This document shows positions 39,389 through 47,816 of a stretch of 64,000 nucleotides of DNA, one piece after another (the first letter of the stretch is position 1; the number at the start of each line of letters is the position of its first letter). Both the position numbers and the translations under genes were made by a program. The notes beneath the pieces were generated by a model. That model worked only from the letters and a program-made list of their open reading frames with translations. It was not told where the DNA came from and did no database searches. The DNA comes from Micromonospora tulbaghiae (GTDB lineage Bacteria; Actinomycetota; Actinomycetes; Mycobacteriales; Micromonosporaceae): NCBI RefSeq assembly GCF_900091605.1, contig NZ_FMCQ01000001.1, positions 691,860-755,859 on the forward strand. The letters run 5' to 3'.

Positions 39389-40705
39389 GTGGCGACCGTC
39401 GCGCTCAAGGATGTCACCAAGGTGTTCCCGGACGGAACAGTCGCGGTCGACACCATCAATCTGGACGTCAACGACGGCGAGTTCATGGTGCTGCTCGGCC
39501 CGTCGGGCTGTGGGAAATCGACAGTGCTGCGCATGGTGGCCGGGCTGGAGGACCCGTCCTCCGGCGCCATCATGCTCGGAGGTGAGCTGGCGAACGACCT
39601 GCCACCACGGGACCGGAAGATCGCCATGGTCTTCCAGGACTTCGCGCTGTATCCGCACATGACCGTCGGCGACAACATCGGCTTCCCGCTGCGGCTCTCC
39701 GGCGTCGAGCCCGTGCCGCGCGGCGAGCGGATCCAGGACGTGGCGAGCGCGCTCGGCATCGGCGACGTGCTCGGACGCAAGCCCAGCCAGCTCTCCGGCG
39801 GCCAGCGGCAGCGGGTCGCCATGGGGCGGGCGATAGTGCGCCGGCCCGGCCTGTTCCTGATGGACGAGCCGCTGTCGAACCTGGACAGCGGCCTGCGCGC
39901 CGAGCTGCGTGCGGAGATCTCCGGCCTGACCCGCGAGCTGGGCGTCACCACCATCTACGTGACCCACGACCAGGCCGAGGCGCTGACCATGGCCGACCGG
40001 GTCGCGATCATGCGCAAGGGCGTGCTCCAGGACGTGGGCACCCCCACCCAGGTGTACGGGCGGCCGGCCACCCTCTACGTCGCCGCGTTCCTCGGCAGCC
40101 CGCGGATGAACCTGCTGGAGGCGTCGGTCTACGTCCACCTCGACCGGTACGTCACGCTGAACCTCGGTGAGCAGTCGCTCTACCTGCCCTGGGACGACAT
40201 CCGCAGCCGGGCGGTGGCGCACTACCACGGCGAGCGGATCGTGGTCGGCATGCGCGCCGAGGCGCTCACCCCGGTCGCCCCGGACACCGCCGGTGACGTG
40301 CTGCACGGGCGCATCCGCTACCTGGAGCACCACGGCCACGAGTCGCTCGCGTTCCTCGACATCGGCGCCACCGCGATCGTCGTGGACGAGATGGGCACCC
40401 CGGTCGAGCAGGCCGCACCGGGCCAGCGCGGCCTGCGCCGGTTCAACCAGGTGATGCAGCGGCTCACCGGCCGCGCGACGGAGCCGTCGGCCCCGGCCCC
40501 GGAGGCCGGCGGGGGCGGGGGCGGCAACCGCACGAGCGTGCTGCCCGACCCGGGCCGCCACCACCGTCGTCCGGCGGAACTGGCGGTACGGCTCGCGCCG
40601 TACCCGCAGGTGTCGCCCGGGCACCCGCTCGCCGTGCAGGTACGGATGGACGCGCTGCACTTCTTCGACGAGCGCGGCGACCGCATCGACGTCGGCTGGC
40701 GGTGA
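39389..40705 (+). CDS. Sugar ABC transporter ATPase (MsmK/UgpC type)
   Basis: A 438-residue MalK-family ATPase: Walker A GPSGCGKST, Q-loop MVFQDFALYPHMTVGDNI, signature LSGGQRQRVAMGRAI, Walker B LFLMDEPLSNLD, and the C-terminal TOBE regulatory domain. It is longer than MsmK (about 370) by a Gly/Pro linker and a second beta region at the end. GTG 39389 has GGGGAGG five bases upstream. No permease or binding protein is next to it, so it may serve several distant sugar transporters, as MsiK does in Streptomyces. Confidence 0.9.
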   Translation: MATVALKDVTKVFPDGTVAVDTINLDVNDGEFMVLLGPSGCGKSTVLRMVAGLEDPSSGAIMLGGELANDLPPRDRKIAMVFQDFALYPHMTVGDNIGFPLRLSGVEPVPRGERIQDVASALGIGDVLGRKPSQLSGGQRQRVAMGRAIVRRPGLFLMDEPLSNLDSGLRAELRAEISGLTRELGVTTIYVTHDQAEALTMADRVAIMRKGVLQDVGTPTQVYGRPATLYVAAFLGSPRMNLLEASVYVHLDRYVTLNLGEQSLYLPWDDIRSRAVAHYHGERIVVGMRAEALTPVAPDTAGDVLHGRIRYLEHHGHESLAFLDIGATAIVVDEMGTPVEQAAPGQRGLRRFNQVMQRLTGRATEPSAPAPEAGGGGGGNRTSVLPDPGRHHRRPAELAVRLAPYPQVSPGHPLAVQVRMDALHFFDERGDRIDVGWR

Positions 40706-40738
40706 CCTGCCGGTCTCGTCCGCGGACGGGCGGACGGA

Positions 40739-41071
40739 TCATCCGCGGATGATCGGCCGCCGGTGCGGGCCCCAGGCGACGAAGCGGGCGAACATGTCGG
40801 CGGGGGCGGGCGCGTCGTCCGGGTTCAGCCGGTAGAGGTCGCGCGTCGCCTCGTAGAACAGCCCGCACAGGTAGATGGCCAGGCCGATCTGGTTGTCCTC
40901 GTACTCCGTCTTGAGCAGCAGCCGGGCCATCGGGCACGGCCACGGCCGGCCGCAGGCCCGGCAGCACCACATCGGACGCAGCGGCGTGTGCGGGGTGGCG
41001 TGCAGCGGGTACGGCCGGGGGCGGTCCGGCGTGGGCCCGTCCGGCGGCTGCCCGAGCTGGTGGCTGATCAC
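40739..41071 (-). CDS. Small Cys-rich protein, divergent from XRE/DUF397 locus
   Basis: A 110-residue protein with a compact cysteine motif, WCCRACGRPWPC, followed by MARLLLKTEYEDNQIGLAIYLCGLFYEATRDLY. I recall similar Streptomyces proteins, often labelled flavin reductase without support; the cysteine cluster rather suggests zinc binding. GTG 41071 overlaps the stop of the upstream small gene by four bases, so the two are translated together. Confidence 0.65.
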   Translation of the reverse strand: MISHQLGQPPDGPTPDRPRPYPLHATPHTPLRPMWCCRACGRPWPCPMARLLLKTEYEDNQIGLAIYLCGLFYEATRDLYRLNPDDAPAPADMFARFVAWGPHRRPIIRG

Positions 41072-41328
41072 TGGCGCTCCTCGTGGTGGTCGTCTCTCGG
41101 GAGCTGCTCCGGGTGACCGCCGTTGGTTCCGCGCTGCTGCGGGGCGGACCAGCGGCCGCCGTTGGCCCGCCACTGCTGGGCCGGGGTGAGGTTGCCGACC
41201 CGGCCGGAGCCCATCGTCGGCAGTGGACGCGTCGGCTGCCGCATCCACTCCGGCAGGTTGTCGCCCCGTACCCGGTGGGGCAGTGTCGGTGCCGACGCAC
41301 CCCGGCAGCGGAACCAGCGCAGTCGCAC
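41068..41328 (-). CDS. Small basic hypothetical protein
   Basis: An 86-residue basic protein (RLRWFRCRGASAPTLPHRVRGDNLPEWM, then LTPAQQWRANGGRW). I do not recognise a fold. Its four-base overlap with the following Cys-rich gene and its place opposite the XRE regulator support it being real. GTG 41328 start. Confidence 0.55.
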   Translation of the reverse strand: MRLRWFRCRGASAPTLPHRVRGDNLPEWMRQPTRPLPTMGSGRVGNLTPAQQWRANGGRWSAPQQRGTNGGHPEQLPRDDHHEERQ

Positions 41329-41486
41329 GGCGCAACTCCTCTCGGTAGCGGGAACCGGACGAATTCGGCTCCACTGCGTGACAGTCTCGTCACCGCGCCG
41401 CTAGGGTCGGAAGGCGTTCCACCCCCACCTTCCTGGCCGTCCTACCGGCCGTCTTTCCGTGTGCAGCCGTGTGCAGAGGTGTGCAG

Positions 41487-42287
41487 ATGATCCGTGTGCC
41501 GTTGTGGGACCTGTTCGCCGGTGAGCTGCGCCGGTTGCGTACCGATGCCGGGCTGACCCAGGAGGCGTTGGGCGAGCGGGTGAGCTATTCGGCCTCGCTG
41601 GTGGCGGCCGTCGAGCAGTGCCGTCGCGCGCCGCGCGCCGAGTTCACCGAGCGCTGCGACGAGGTGCTGAACGGCGGCGGCCTGCTGGTGCGGATCCGTG
41701 ATGCGCTGATGCAGGAGGCGCTGATGCCGTGGTTCCGCGAGTGGGTGAGCATCGAGCAGGAAGCGACGGCGTTACGCAGTTACGAGCCACTGGTGGTGCC
41801 CGGATTGCTGCAGACCGAGGGGTACGCCCGCGCGCTCTACGAAGGGGCCGCGCAGTTCGTCGGCGAGGCTGTCGAACAGCAGGTGGCCGCCCGGTTGGCC
41901 CGGCAGGCGGTGCTGGACGGCCCGACGCCGCCGCAGTTCGTGGTGGTGCTCGACCACGCGGTGCTGGCTCGCCCGGTCGGTGGGCCGAAGGTGATGCGGG
42001 AGCAGTTGGAGCACCTGATCGAGATGGCGCGGCGGCCCCGGGTGCACCTGCACCTGGTGCCGGAGACGGTCGGCGCCTATCCGGGGCTCAACGGTGCTTT
42101 CGTGCTCGCGACCCCGGCCGACGGCGACGATCTGGGCTATCTGGATAACCCGTTGCACGGCACAATCGTGGAGCGCACGGTGGACGTGAACTCACTGCGT
42201 CAGACGTGGGAGTCCATTCGCGCGGAGGCGATGCCGCACGGGGCGACTCTGGCGGCGATCACGGAGGCGGCGAAGCGATGGAGTTGA
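41487..42287 (+). CDS. XRE-family regulator with DUF5753
   Basis: A 266-residue regulator: a helix-turn-helix (ELRRLRTDAGLTQEALGERVSYSASLVAAVEQCRRAP) and a DUF5753 C-terminal domain (SIEQEATALRSYEPLVVPGLLQTEGYAR onward). Such genes occur in many copies in Streptomyces and Micromonospora with a DUF397 partner and affect development and antibiotic production. ATG 41487 has AGAGG eight bases upstream. GTGTGCAG is repeated three times just before and over the start (about 41459-41486). Confidence 0.92.
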   Translation: MIRVPLWDLFAGELRRLRTDAGLTQEALGERVSYSASLVAAVEQCRRAPRAEFTERCDEVLNGGGLLVRIRDALMQEALMPWFREWVSIEQEATALRSYEPLVVPGLLQTEGYARALYEGAAQFVGEAVEQQVAARLARQAVLDGPTPPQFVVVLDHAVLARPVGGPKVMREQLEHLIEMARRPRVHLHLVPETVGAYPGLNGAFVLATPADGDDLGYLDNPLHGTIVERTVDVNSLRQTWESIRAEAMPHGATLAAITEAAKRWS

Positions 42288-42466
42288 CCGGCGCGATCTG
42301 GCGCAAGAGCACCCGCAGCAGCGGTAACGGCGGCAATTGCGTCGAGGTGGCGGACAACCTGCCCGGCGTGGTGGGGGTGCGGGACAGCAAGGACCGGCAG
42401 GGGCCCGCGCTGACGTTCACGCCGTCGAGCTGGGCGGCGTTCGTCGCGTACACCAAACGGGCGTGA
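42278..42466 (+). CDS. DUF397 protein
   Basis: A 62-residue DUF397 protein: GAIWRKSTRSSGNGGNCVEVA, VGVRDSKDRQGPALTFTPSSWAAFV. It is the usual partner of DUF5753 regulators and overlaps that gene by ten bases. In known pairs the small protein counteracts the regulator. Its stop overlaps the following phosphotransferase start. Confidence 0.93.
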   Translation: MELTGAIWRKSTRSSGNGGNCVEVADNLPGVVGVRDSKDRQGPALTFTPSSWAAFVAYTKRA

Positions 42467-43374
42467 GTGCCGTACCGGATCTCGGTCCCCCGCCACGGCG
42501 CATCGCCGTCGACGTGGAGCAGGTGCGTCGCCTGGTCGCCGACCAGTTCCCGCACCTGGCCGGCCTCCGGATCGAGCCGGTCGCCAACGGCGGGTGGGAC
42601 AACTGGACCTTCCACCTCGGCCCCGAGCTGCTGGTGCGCCTGCCCAGCGCTGCCGAGTACGCCCTGGCTGTCGACAAGGAACACCTGTGGCTCCCGGCCC
42701 TCGCCGCTCGGCTGCCGCTACCCGTCCCCGCGCCGCTGGCGAAGGGCGAGCCGGGTGCGGGCTACCCGTATCCGTGGTCGATCTACCGCTGGCTCGACGG
42801 CGAGACCTCCCGGCCGGACCGAATCGCCGACCCGGTGCGCTTCGCGCTCGACCTGGCCGACTTTCTCGCGGCCCTGCAAGGCGTCGACGCCACCGGCGGG
42901 CCGCAGCCGGGTATCCACAACTGGTTCCGGGGCGGCACTCTGCGCACGTACGACACGAAGGTCGAGCGTGCGCTCGCGGCGCTGGGCGGCCACGTCGACG
43001 GCGAACTGGTCCGCGAGATCTGGGCGCGGGCCCTCGACTCCCGCTGGGACGGGGTGGACCGCTGGTTCCACGGCGACATCGCCTCGGGAAACCTTCTGCT
43101 CGCGCACGGCCGGCTGGCGGCCGTCATCGACTTCGGGACGTGCGGCGTCGGTGACCCGGCCTGCGACCTGGCGATCGCCTGGACGTTGCTGACCGCCGAG
43201 GGCCGGGAGGCGTTTCGCGAGCGGCTGTCGGTGGATGACGCGACGTGGGCGCGCGGACGCGGCTGGGCCCTCTGGAAGACCCTTTCCACCTACTCCCGCA
43301 CCTTCGACGACCCCGAGGACGCGGAGGAGTCGGCCGAGGCGCAACGCATTCTCGGGGAGATATTCGCCGAATAG
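42463..43374 (+). CDS. Aminoglycoside phosphotransferase-family kinase
   Basis: A 303-residue APH-fold kinase. The catalytic loop is H203GD205IASGN210 and the metal site VID223FGTCGVGDPACDL. The N-terminal RIEPVANGGWDNWTFHLGPELLVRLP is the nucleotide loop. Substrate could be an antibiotic, a sugar or another hydroxyl compound. GTG 42463 overlaps the DUF397 stop by four bases, so it is co-translated with the regulator pair. Confidence 0.88.
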   Translation: MSAVPDLGPPPRRIAVDVEQVRRLVADQFPHLAGLRIEPVANGGWDNWTFHLGPELLVRLPSAAEYALAVDKEHLWLPALAARLPLPVPAPLAKGEPGAGYPYPWSIYRWLDGETSRPDRIADPVRFALDLADFLAALQGVDATGGPQPGIHNWFRGGTLRTYDTKVERALAALGGHVDGELVREIWARALDSRWDGVDRWFHGDIASGNLLLAHGRLAAVIDFGTCGVGDPACDLAIAWTLLTAEGREAFRERLSVDDATWARGRGWALWKTLSTYSRTFDDPEDAEESAEAQRILGEIFAE

Positions 43375-43386
43375 GCGGCCGGTCTC

Positions 43387-44502
43387 TCACTCGGCGGCGG
43401 TGGTCGGCTTCTCCGGCGCGAACGGCCACTCCTCGAACGACAGGCACCGGCCGTCCTCGGCGAAGCGCATGATCCACAGATCGCGCCACTCCTGGTGGAC
43501 GGGGTCGCCGTACCGGACCTGCACCCGGGCCACGGCGGTGTCGCCGTCGACAGCGACCACCTCCGCTGTCATCTCGAACGTTTCGTGGGGTCCGTCGCGC
43601 TCGCTCTCCCACATGCGGGTGATGGCGGGGAGGCCGACGACCGGGTCCCGGTACGGCCCCTGCTGGTAGCTCGCGTCGGACGTGAACATCGTGCCGAGCG
43701 CCGCCGTTCCCGGTGTGCGCCACGCCTGCTCGTACGCCGCGATCCAGGCGGCCACCCGTTTCCGGTCCATGGTTCCCAGCCTGCCATCCGCGCGTGCCCG
43801 GGTCTCCCAGATCGGCTGCGCGGGGTCGTCGTTGTGCACGACGACGTCGGCGTGCTCGACCGGGCGCGCCGTGGCGAAGTAGAGCCGCTGGGCAGGGAGG
43901 TATCGCTCGCGCCAGCGCCGTTCGACGTCCGCGCGCGGCGACACCTGACGCTCACGGATCACGGCACGATCCACTGTCATGTCGAGCGCGGTCGAGACGA
44001 AGACGCGCAGCTCCCAGCGGTCGGCCAGTTCCGGGCGCAGGAGGAAGACACCGTCGACGATCAGCACGGCGTCCGCCGGGGCGGTCGCGGGCGGTGGGGA
44101 CAGCACCGTATCCGTCGCGTGGTCGTAGACCGCGTGCCGGAAGCGTCGATCCCCGTCCGGGCCGAGCGGATCGAGCAGCACCCGCTTCAGCGCCCCGTGG
44201 TCGTGGGTGTCGACGTAGCAGCCCTCGGCCGAGAACTCGCCGCGTCGATAGCGCCGCGCCCGGGGAAAGAGGAAGTCGTCGACAGTCGCCCGGATGACGC
44301 TGCGGCCCCGCGTACGCAAAAGGGAGGCCAGCTCGTCGGCGAGCGTGGTCTTGCCGGCGGCGGGCGGCCCGTCGACGGCGACCCGGGCCGGGTGCGCCAC
44401 GGTGACGGACCCGACCGCGTCGGCCAGGAGGTCGATCAGCTGATGGCGGCGGGGATAAATGGATTGCCCCTGCGCCGGGCCAGGAGTTTGACTGCCGTCC
44501 AT
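43387..44502 (-). CDS. Uridine-kinase-like protein fused to SnoaL-like domain
   Basis: A 371-residue protein in one open frame. Residues 40-225 are a uridine-kinase-type P-loop kinase: GPPAAGKT at 45-52, TVDDFLFPRARRYRRG and VDGVFLLRPEL. Residues 245-371 have the look of an NTF2/SnoaL domain (YEQAWRTPGTAALGTMFTSDASYQQGPY, then GDTAVARVQVRYGD). The join is near Met245 (ATG 43770), which could be an internal start for the second domain alone. The start ATG 44502 overlaps the divergent sulfotransferase ATG on the other strand (shared CATG). Confidence 0.8.
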   Translation of the reverse strand: MDGSQTPGPAQGQSIYPRRHQLIDLLADAVGSVTVAHPARVAVDGPPAAGKTTLADELASLLRTRGRSVIRATVDDFLFPRARRYRRGEFSAEGCYVDTHDHGALKRVLLDPLGPDGDRRFRHAVYDHATDTVLSPPPATAPADAVLIVDGVFLLRPELADRWELRVFVSTALDMTVDRAVIRERQVSPRADVERRWRERYLPAQRLYFATARPVEHADVVVHNDDPAQPIWETRARADGRLGTMDRKRVAAWIAAYEQAWRTPGTAALGTMFTSDASYQQGPYRDPVVGLPAITRMWESERDGPHETFEMTAEVVAVDGDTAVARVQVRYGDPVHQEWRDLWIMRFAEDGRCLSFEEWPFAPEKPTTAAE

Positions 44503-45457
44503 GCCGTCCCCCTCACCGGTCTTCGTCGCGGGTACGGGCCGTTCGGGCACGTCGCGGATCGCCGACATCATCGGCCAGCATCCGCTGATCCACCGGATCC
44601 CCATGGAGACCAAGTTCCTCGTCGAACCGGGCGGCCTGCGGGACCTGGCCGACGCGCTCACCGACCGGTACGACCCCGTCGTCGGTGAGGACGCGCTGCA
44701 CCGGCTGAGCGACTTCCTCACCGTACGCGTGCCCGGGCGGCGTGACGACCGTGGCAAGACCGTGCCCGAGCTGGTCGGCGAGCGGCGCTACCGGGACGCC
44801 GTACGCCGGCTCTGGCCGCAGGTGATCGCGCACGCCTTCGAGGAGCCCGTGCCCGCGGAGGGCTTCGGCGACGGCGACCGCCCGGCCGGGCCGTTCGGGC
44901 CGGCCAGCCGACGGCGGGTGGTGCCGAGGTACTTCCGCGACCGGGGCGAACTGATCGCCGTCCTGCGGGGCCTGGTCGAGACCCTGTTCGGCGGGGCGGC
45001 GGCCGACGCGGGCAAGCCGGCCTGGTGCGAGAAGACGCCGTTCAACCTCTTCGCCATGGACTTCCTGTGGGAGCTGGTCCCCGAGGCGACGATCGTGCAC
45101 GTCAAGCGTCACCCGGTGGCGGTGTTCGCCTCCCACCTGGCCCAGCCGTGGGCGCCGTCCACTGTCGACGGAATGCTCGCCTACCTCGTGCCGGTCTACC
45201 ACCGTTGGCTGGCCTGGAGGAACGCGGCCGATCTGACGAGCAGGCGATACGTCGAGGTGAAGGCGGAGGACCTCGCGGCCGACTGGCCCGGGCAGCGGCG
45301 GGCCCTGTTCGAGCGGCTCGGCGTCGAGGACACCGTCACTGCGTCGACGTTCCGGGCGGACAGGCTGGCACACCGTGACGACCAGTTCGACGCCGGCACC
45401 CGCGCGTTCGTCGAGCGGGAACTGGGCGAGATCATCCCCGCGATGGGATACGAGTGA
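44501..45457 (+). CDS. Sulfotransferase-family protein
   Basis: A 318-residue PAPS-type sulfotransferase: AGTGRSGTS (residues 10-18) is the 5'-phosphosulfate loop, and IVHVKRHPVAVFAS the 3'-phosphate site. WCEKTPFNLF and the following helix fit the family. It would transfer sulfate to a small molecule or glycan. ATG 44501 overlaps the start codon of the divergent kinase fusion, so any leader of either gene lies inside the other. Confidence 0.85.
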   Translation: MPSPSPVFVAGTGRSGTSRIADIIGQHPLIHRIPMETKFLVEPGGLRDLADALTDRYDPVVGEDALHRLSDFLTVRVPGRRDDRGKTVPELVGERRYRDAVRRLWPQVIAHAFEEPVPAEGFGDGDRPAGPFGPASRRRVVPRYFRDRGELIAVLRGLVETLFGGAAADAGKPAWCEKTPFNLFAMDFLWELVPEATIVHVKRHPVAVFASHLAQPWAPSTVDGMLAYLVPVYHRWLAWRNAADLTSRRYVEVKAEDLAADWPGQRRALFERLGVEDTVTASTFRADRLAHRDDQFDAGTRAFVERELGEIIPAMGYE

Positions 45458-45470
45458 CGGCTGATCGGCC

Positions 45471-45800
45471 TCAGCAGGAGCCGGCCCGATCGATCGTAAC
45501 CATCAGGCCGGCACTCACTGCGATTCCCAGTACGGCGACCGCCAGCCACGGCCAGGGGTTCCGGACCCGTGACCGGGTGCCTGCCCGGGCCACGACGACG
45601 GAGAGGACCGCCGTCGCCGTCATCGCCAGGACCAGCAGGGCGTACGCGTCCCTCGCCGCCTGCGCCGAAGCGTAGGTGTCACCGTCGCATGGCGCCGAGG
45701 GCGCCAGGAGCGGGATGCAACTGAGACAGCTCGCGACGACGAGCAGTGTGCCCAGCACGGTCACCAGAGTCGCTGCCGCCTTCGCCCCACGGGATCGCAT
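45471..45800 (-). CDS. Small membrane protein
   Basis: A 109-residue protein with three hydrophobic helices (LVTVLGTLLVVASCLSCI, AYALLVLAMTATAVLSVVVA, PWLAVAVLGIAVSAGLMVTI). Cysteines flank the first helix. I do not recognise the family. The start ATG 45800 lacks a clear ribosome site. Confidence 0.6.
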   Translation of the reverse strand: MRSRGAKAAATLVTVLGTLLVVASCLSCIPLLAPSAPCDGDTYASAQAARDAYALLVLAMTATAVLSVVVARAGTRSRVRNPWPWLAVAVLGIAVSAGLMVTIDRAGSC

Positions 45801-45862
45801 CGACTGGACAGTAGGGCCCCAAGATCTCGGAGGTGACACGACCGGGCAACAGCAAGATCGGG

Positions 45863-46387
45863 TCACGCCTTGTGGCGCAGCTCGCGGAGTACGCCGTGCC
45901 GGCGGAGCGCCCACCCCAGGCGCCGCGCGCCGGGGTGCCGGACGAACAGCACCGCCGCCCGGCGGATCAGCCCGAACCGGTTGTCGCTCACCTGGTCGTC
46001 GACCGCCCGCCAGATCAGCCCCCGTACGGCGGCGCTGTCCAGCATCGCGCGCACCTCGCGGCGTACCCGGGGGTCCTCGGCCGCGGACGTGACGGCGGTG
46101 ACCAGACCGGCCCGGTCGGCGAGCGGCTCCACCGCCGCGGCGACGAGCGGCCGGCGTACGGTGTCCCGCTCCAGCAGCAGCAACACGGCCTCCCGGACCT
46201 CGGTGCTGTCGAGCCCGGACCGCAGCAGATCCAGCGCGCTCCGCTCGACCTCGCGGTCGCGGTCCGGAAGGGACAGCGCGGCCAGCAGCACTGTCACCTC
46301 GTCGAGGTCGACGAGGTGACGCAGCCCGTCTCGGAACTCCGGCAGCGCCCACGCAACCGTCAGCCCTCGCGCGAGATCGCGGTTCAT
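45863..46387 (-). CDS. Hypothetical helical-repeat protein
   Basis: A 174-residue protein, all helical, with repeated blocks of about 30 residues (VERSALDLLRSGLDSTEVREAVLLLL; VTAVTSAAEDPRVRREVRAMLDSAAVRGLIW) that look like HEAT-type repeats. No function recognised. ATG 46387; 110 bp separate it from the divergent GntR gene. Confidence 0.65.
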   Translation of the reverse strand: MNRDLARGLTVAWALPEFRDGLRHLVDLDEVTVLLAALSLPDRDREVERSALDLLRSGLDSTEVREAVLLLLERDTVRRPLVAAAVEPLADRAGLVTAVTSAAEDPRVRREVRAMLDSAAVRGLIWRAVDDQVSDNRFGLIRRAAVLFVRHPGARRLGWALRRHGVLRELRHKA

Positions 46388-46436
46388 GGGCCATTCGCTA
46401 CCCGGAGTCGGCAGCCGTCGAAACGCCCTGCGGATG

Positions 46437-46469
46437 TTGCCATGTCGCTTAGCTGGTGTTCTACTGAAC
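46437..46469 (+). promoter_or_regulatory. Probable promoter and operator of the GntR operon
   Basis: TTGCCA (46437-46442) and TCTACT (46460-46465) are 17 bp apart. The palindrome GTTCTACTGAAC (46458-46469) lies over the -10, in a position suited to autorepression by the GntR protein encoded just downstream. Confidence 0.5.
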
Positions 46470-46497
46470 CATAACAATCTGACGGAGGGTCACCAGG

Positions 46498-46911
46498 GTG
46501 ATCAACTTTCATGTCGACCGGTCCAGCAGCGTCCCCGCGTACGCCCAGTTGGTGCGGCAGGTCCGTGAGGCGCTGCGGATCGGGACGCTGCGCCCCGGAG
46601 ACCAGCTCCCCACCGTGCGCAGCGTGGTGACCTCGTGCACCGTCAACCCGACCACCGTGCTCAAGGCCTACCGGGAGCTGGAGCTGTCCGGCCTGGTGGA
46701 GGCGAGGCAGGGGGCGGGCACGTTCGTCAGCGGGACGCTCGGTCACGCCGATCCCCACGTCATGGCCCGCCTGCGCGGCAGCCTGGCCCGGTGGCTCGGT
46801 CAGGCCCGGGAGGCCGGTCTGGAGGACGAGGACGTCCAGGCGTTGCTCGCCTCGGTGATCGCGGCGAACGCGACACCCGCGAGGAGAGAGAACGCGGAGG
46901 GCGCGGCGTGA
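46498..46911 (+). CDS. GntR-family regulator (YtrA type)
   Basis: A 137-residue short GntR regulator: AYAQLVRQVREALRIGTLRPGDQLPTVRSVVTSCTVNPTTVLKAYRELELSGLVEARQGAGTFV is a complete winged-helix, with only a short helical tail, as in YtrA. YtrA-type repressors control adjacent ABC exporters and respond to cell-wall antibiotics. GTG 46498 follows GGAGGG. It overlaps the ATPase gene by four bases. Confidence 0.92.
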   Translation: MINFHVDRSSSVPAYAQLVRQVREALRIGTLRPGDQLPTVRSVVTSCTVNPTTVLKAYRELELSGLVEARQGAGTFVSGTLGHADPHVMARLRGSLARWLGQAREAGLEDEDVQALLASVIAANATPARRENAEGAA

Positions 46912-47816
46912 GCGGCGAGCCGGTCGCCGTCGAGGCACGTGACCTGAGCCGGCGTTACGGCGCCGTGTGGGCGCTCCGGGAGTGCACGTTCGCGCTACCT
47001 GCGAACAGGGTCGTCGCGCTGGTCGGCGCGAACGGCGCGGGCAAGTCGACGCTGCTGAGCATCATCGCCGGCACCCTGGCGGCCACCGGCGGCACGGTGT
47101 CGGTGCACGGCCGGCCGGTGGTGCGGGGCGGGTCCGTCGACGGCGGTAGCCGGGTTGCGATCCTGGCCCAGGACAAGCCGCTCTACCGCGACTTCACCGT
47201 GTCGGACATGCTCCGCTTCGGCCGCTCGACGAACCGCGTGTGGGACCAGCGGCGGGCGCTGTCGTGGCTCGAACGCTTCGCCGTCCCGCTGGACCGGCGC
47301 TGCGGCAAGCTGTCCGGCGGGCAGCGGGCGCAGGTCGCCTTGGCGGTCGCGCTCGGCTCCCGCCCCGCGGTGCTGCTCCTGGACGAACCCCTCGCGAACC
47401 TGGATCCGCTGGCCCGCGTCGAGGTCACAGGCGAGCTGCTGGCGGAGGCCGCCGACGACGACATGACGGTCGTGCTGTCGACCCACATCGTCGCCGAGCT
47501 GAGCGGCGTCGGTGACCACCTGCTGCTGCTCGACGCCGGTCGGCCGGTCCTCATCGGCGACGTCGAGGAACTGCTCGACAGTCACGTCCGGCTGACCGGG
47601 CCCCGCGCCGACCAGCCACCCGGGCCGGGCACTGTCGTCCAGGCGCAGCACACCGGCCGCCAGTCCACCTTCGTCCTCCGGCGGCCGGCGGCACCGGCGG
47701 CGCACGCGGTCGTGGCGCCCGGCTGGACCGCCCGGCCCATCACCCTGGACGAGCTGATCCTGACCCACCTCAGAGCATCGGCCGCCGCGCCGCACGAGCG
47801 GGAGGCAGCCGCATGA
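46908..47816 (+). CDS. ABC exporter ATPase
   Basis: A 302-residue ATPase: Walker A GANGAGKST, signature LSGGQRAQVALAVAL, Walker B AVLLLDEPLANLDPLA, H-loop STHIVAEL. A C-terminal extension of about 90 residues follows. Together with the overlapping permease it forms an ABC-2-like drug or peptide exporter under the GntR regulator. GTG 46908. Confidence 0.92.
   Translation: MSGEPVAVEARDLSRRYGAVWALRECTFALPANRVVALVGANGAGKSTLLSIIAGTLAATGGTVSVHGRPVVRGGSVDGGSRVAILAQDKPLYRDFTVSDMLRFGRSTNRVWDQRRALSWLERFAVPLDRRCGKLSGGQRAQVALAVALGSRPAVLLLDEPLANLDPLARVEVTGELLAEAADDDMTVVLSTHIVAELSGVGDHLLLLDAGRPVLIGDVEELLDSHVRLTGPRADQPPGPGTVVQAQHTGRQSTFVLRRPAAPAAHAVVAPGWTARPITLDELILTHLRASAAAPHEREAAA

Noticed and set aside
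39259..39585. 108-residue frame across the leader and start of the ABC ATPase
   Set aside because: Overlaps the ATPase gene in another frame; no recognisable protein.
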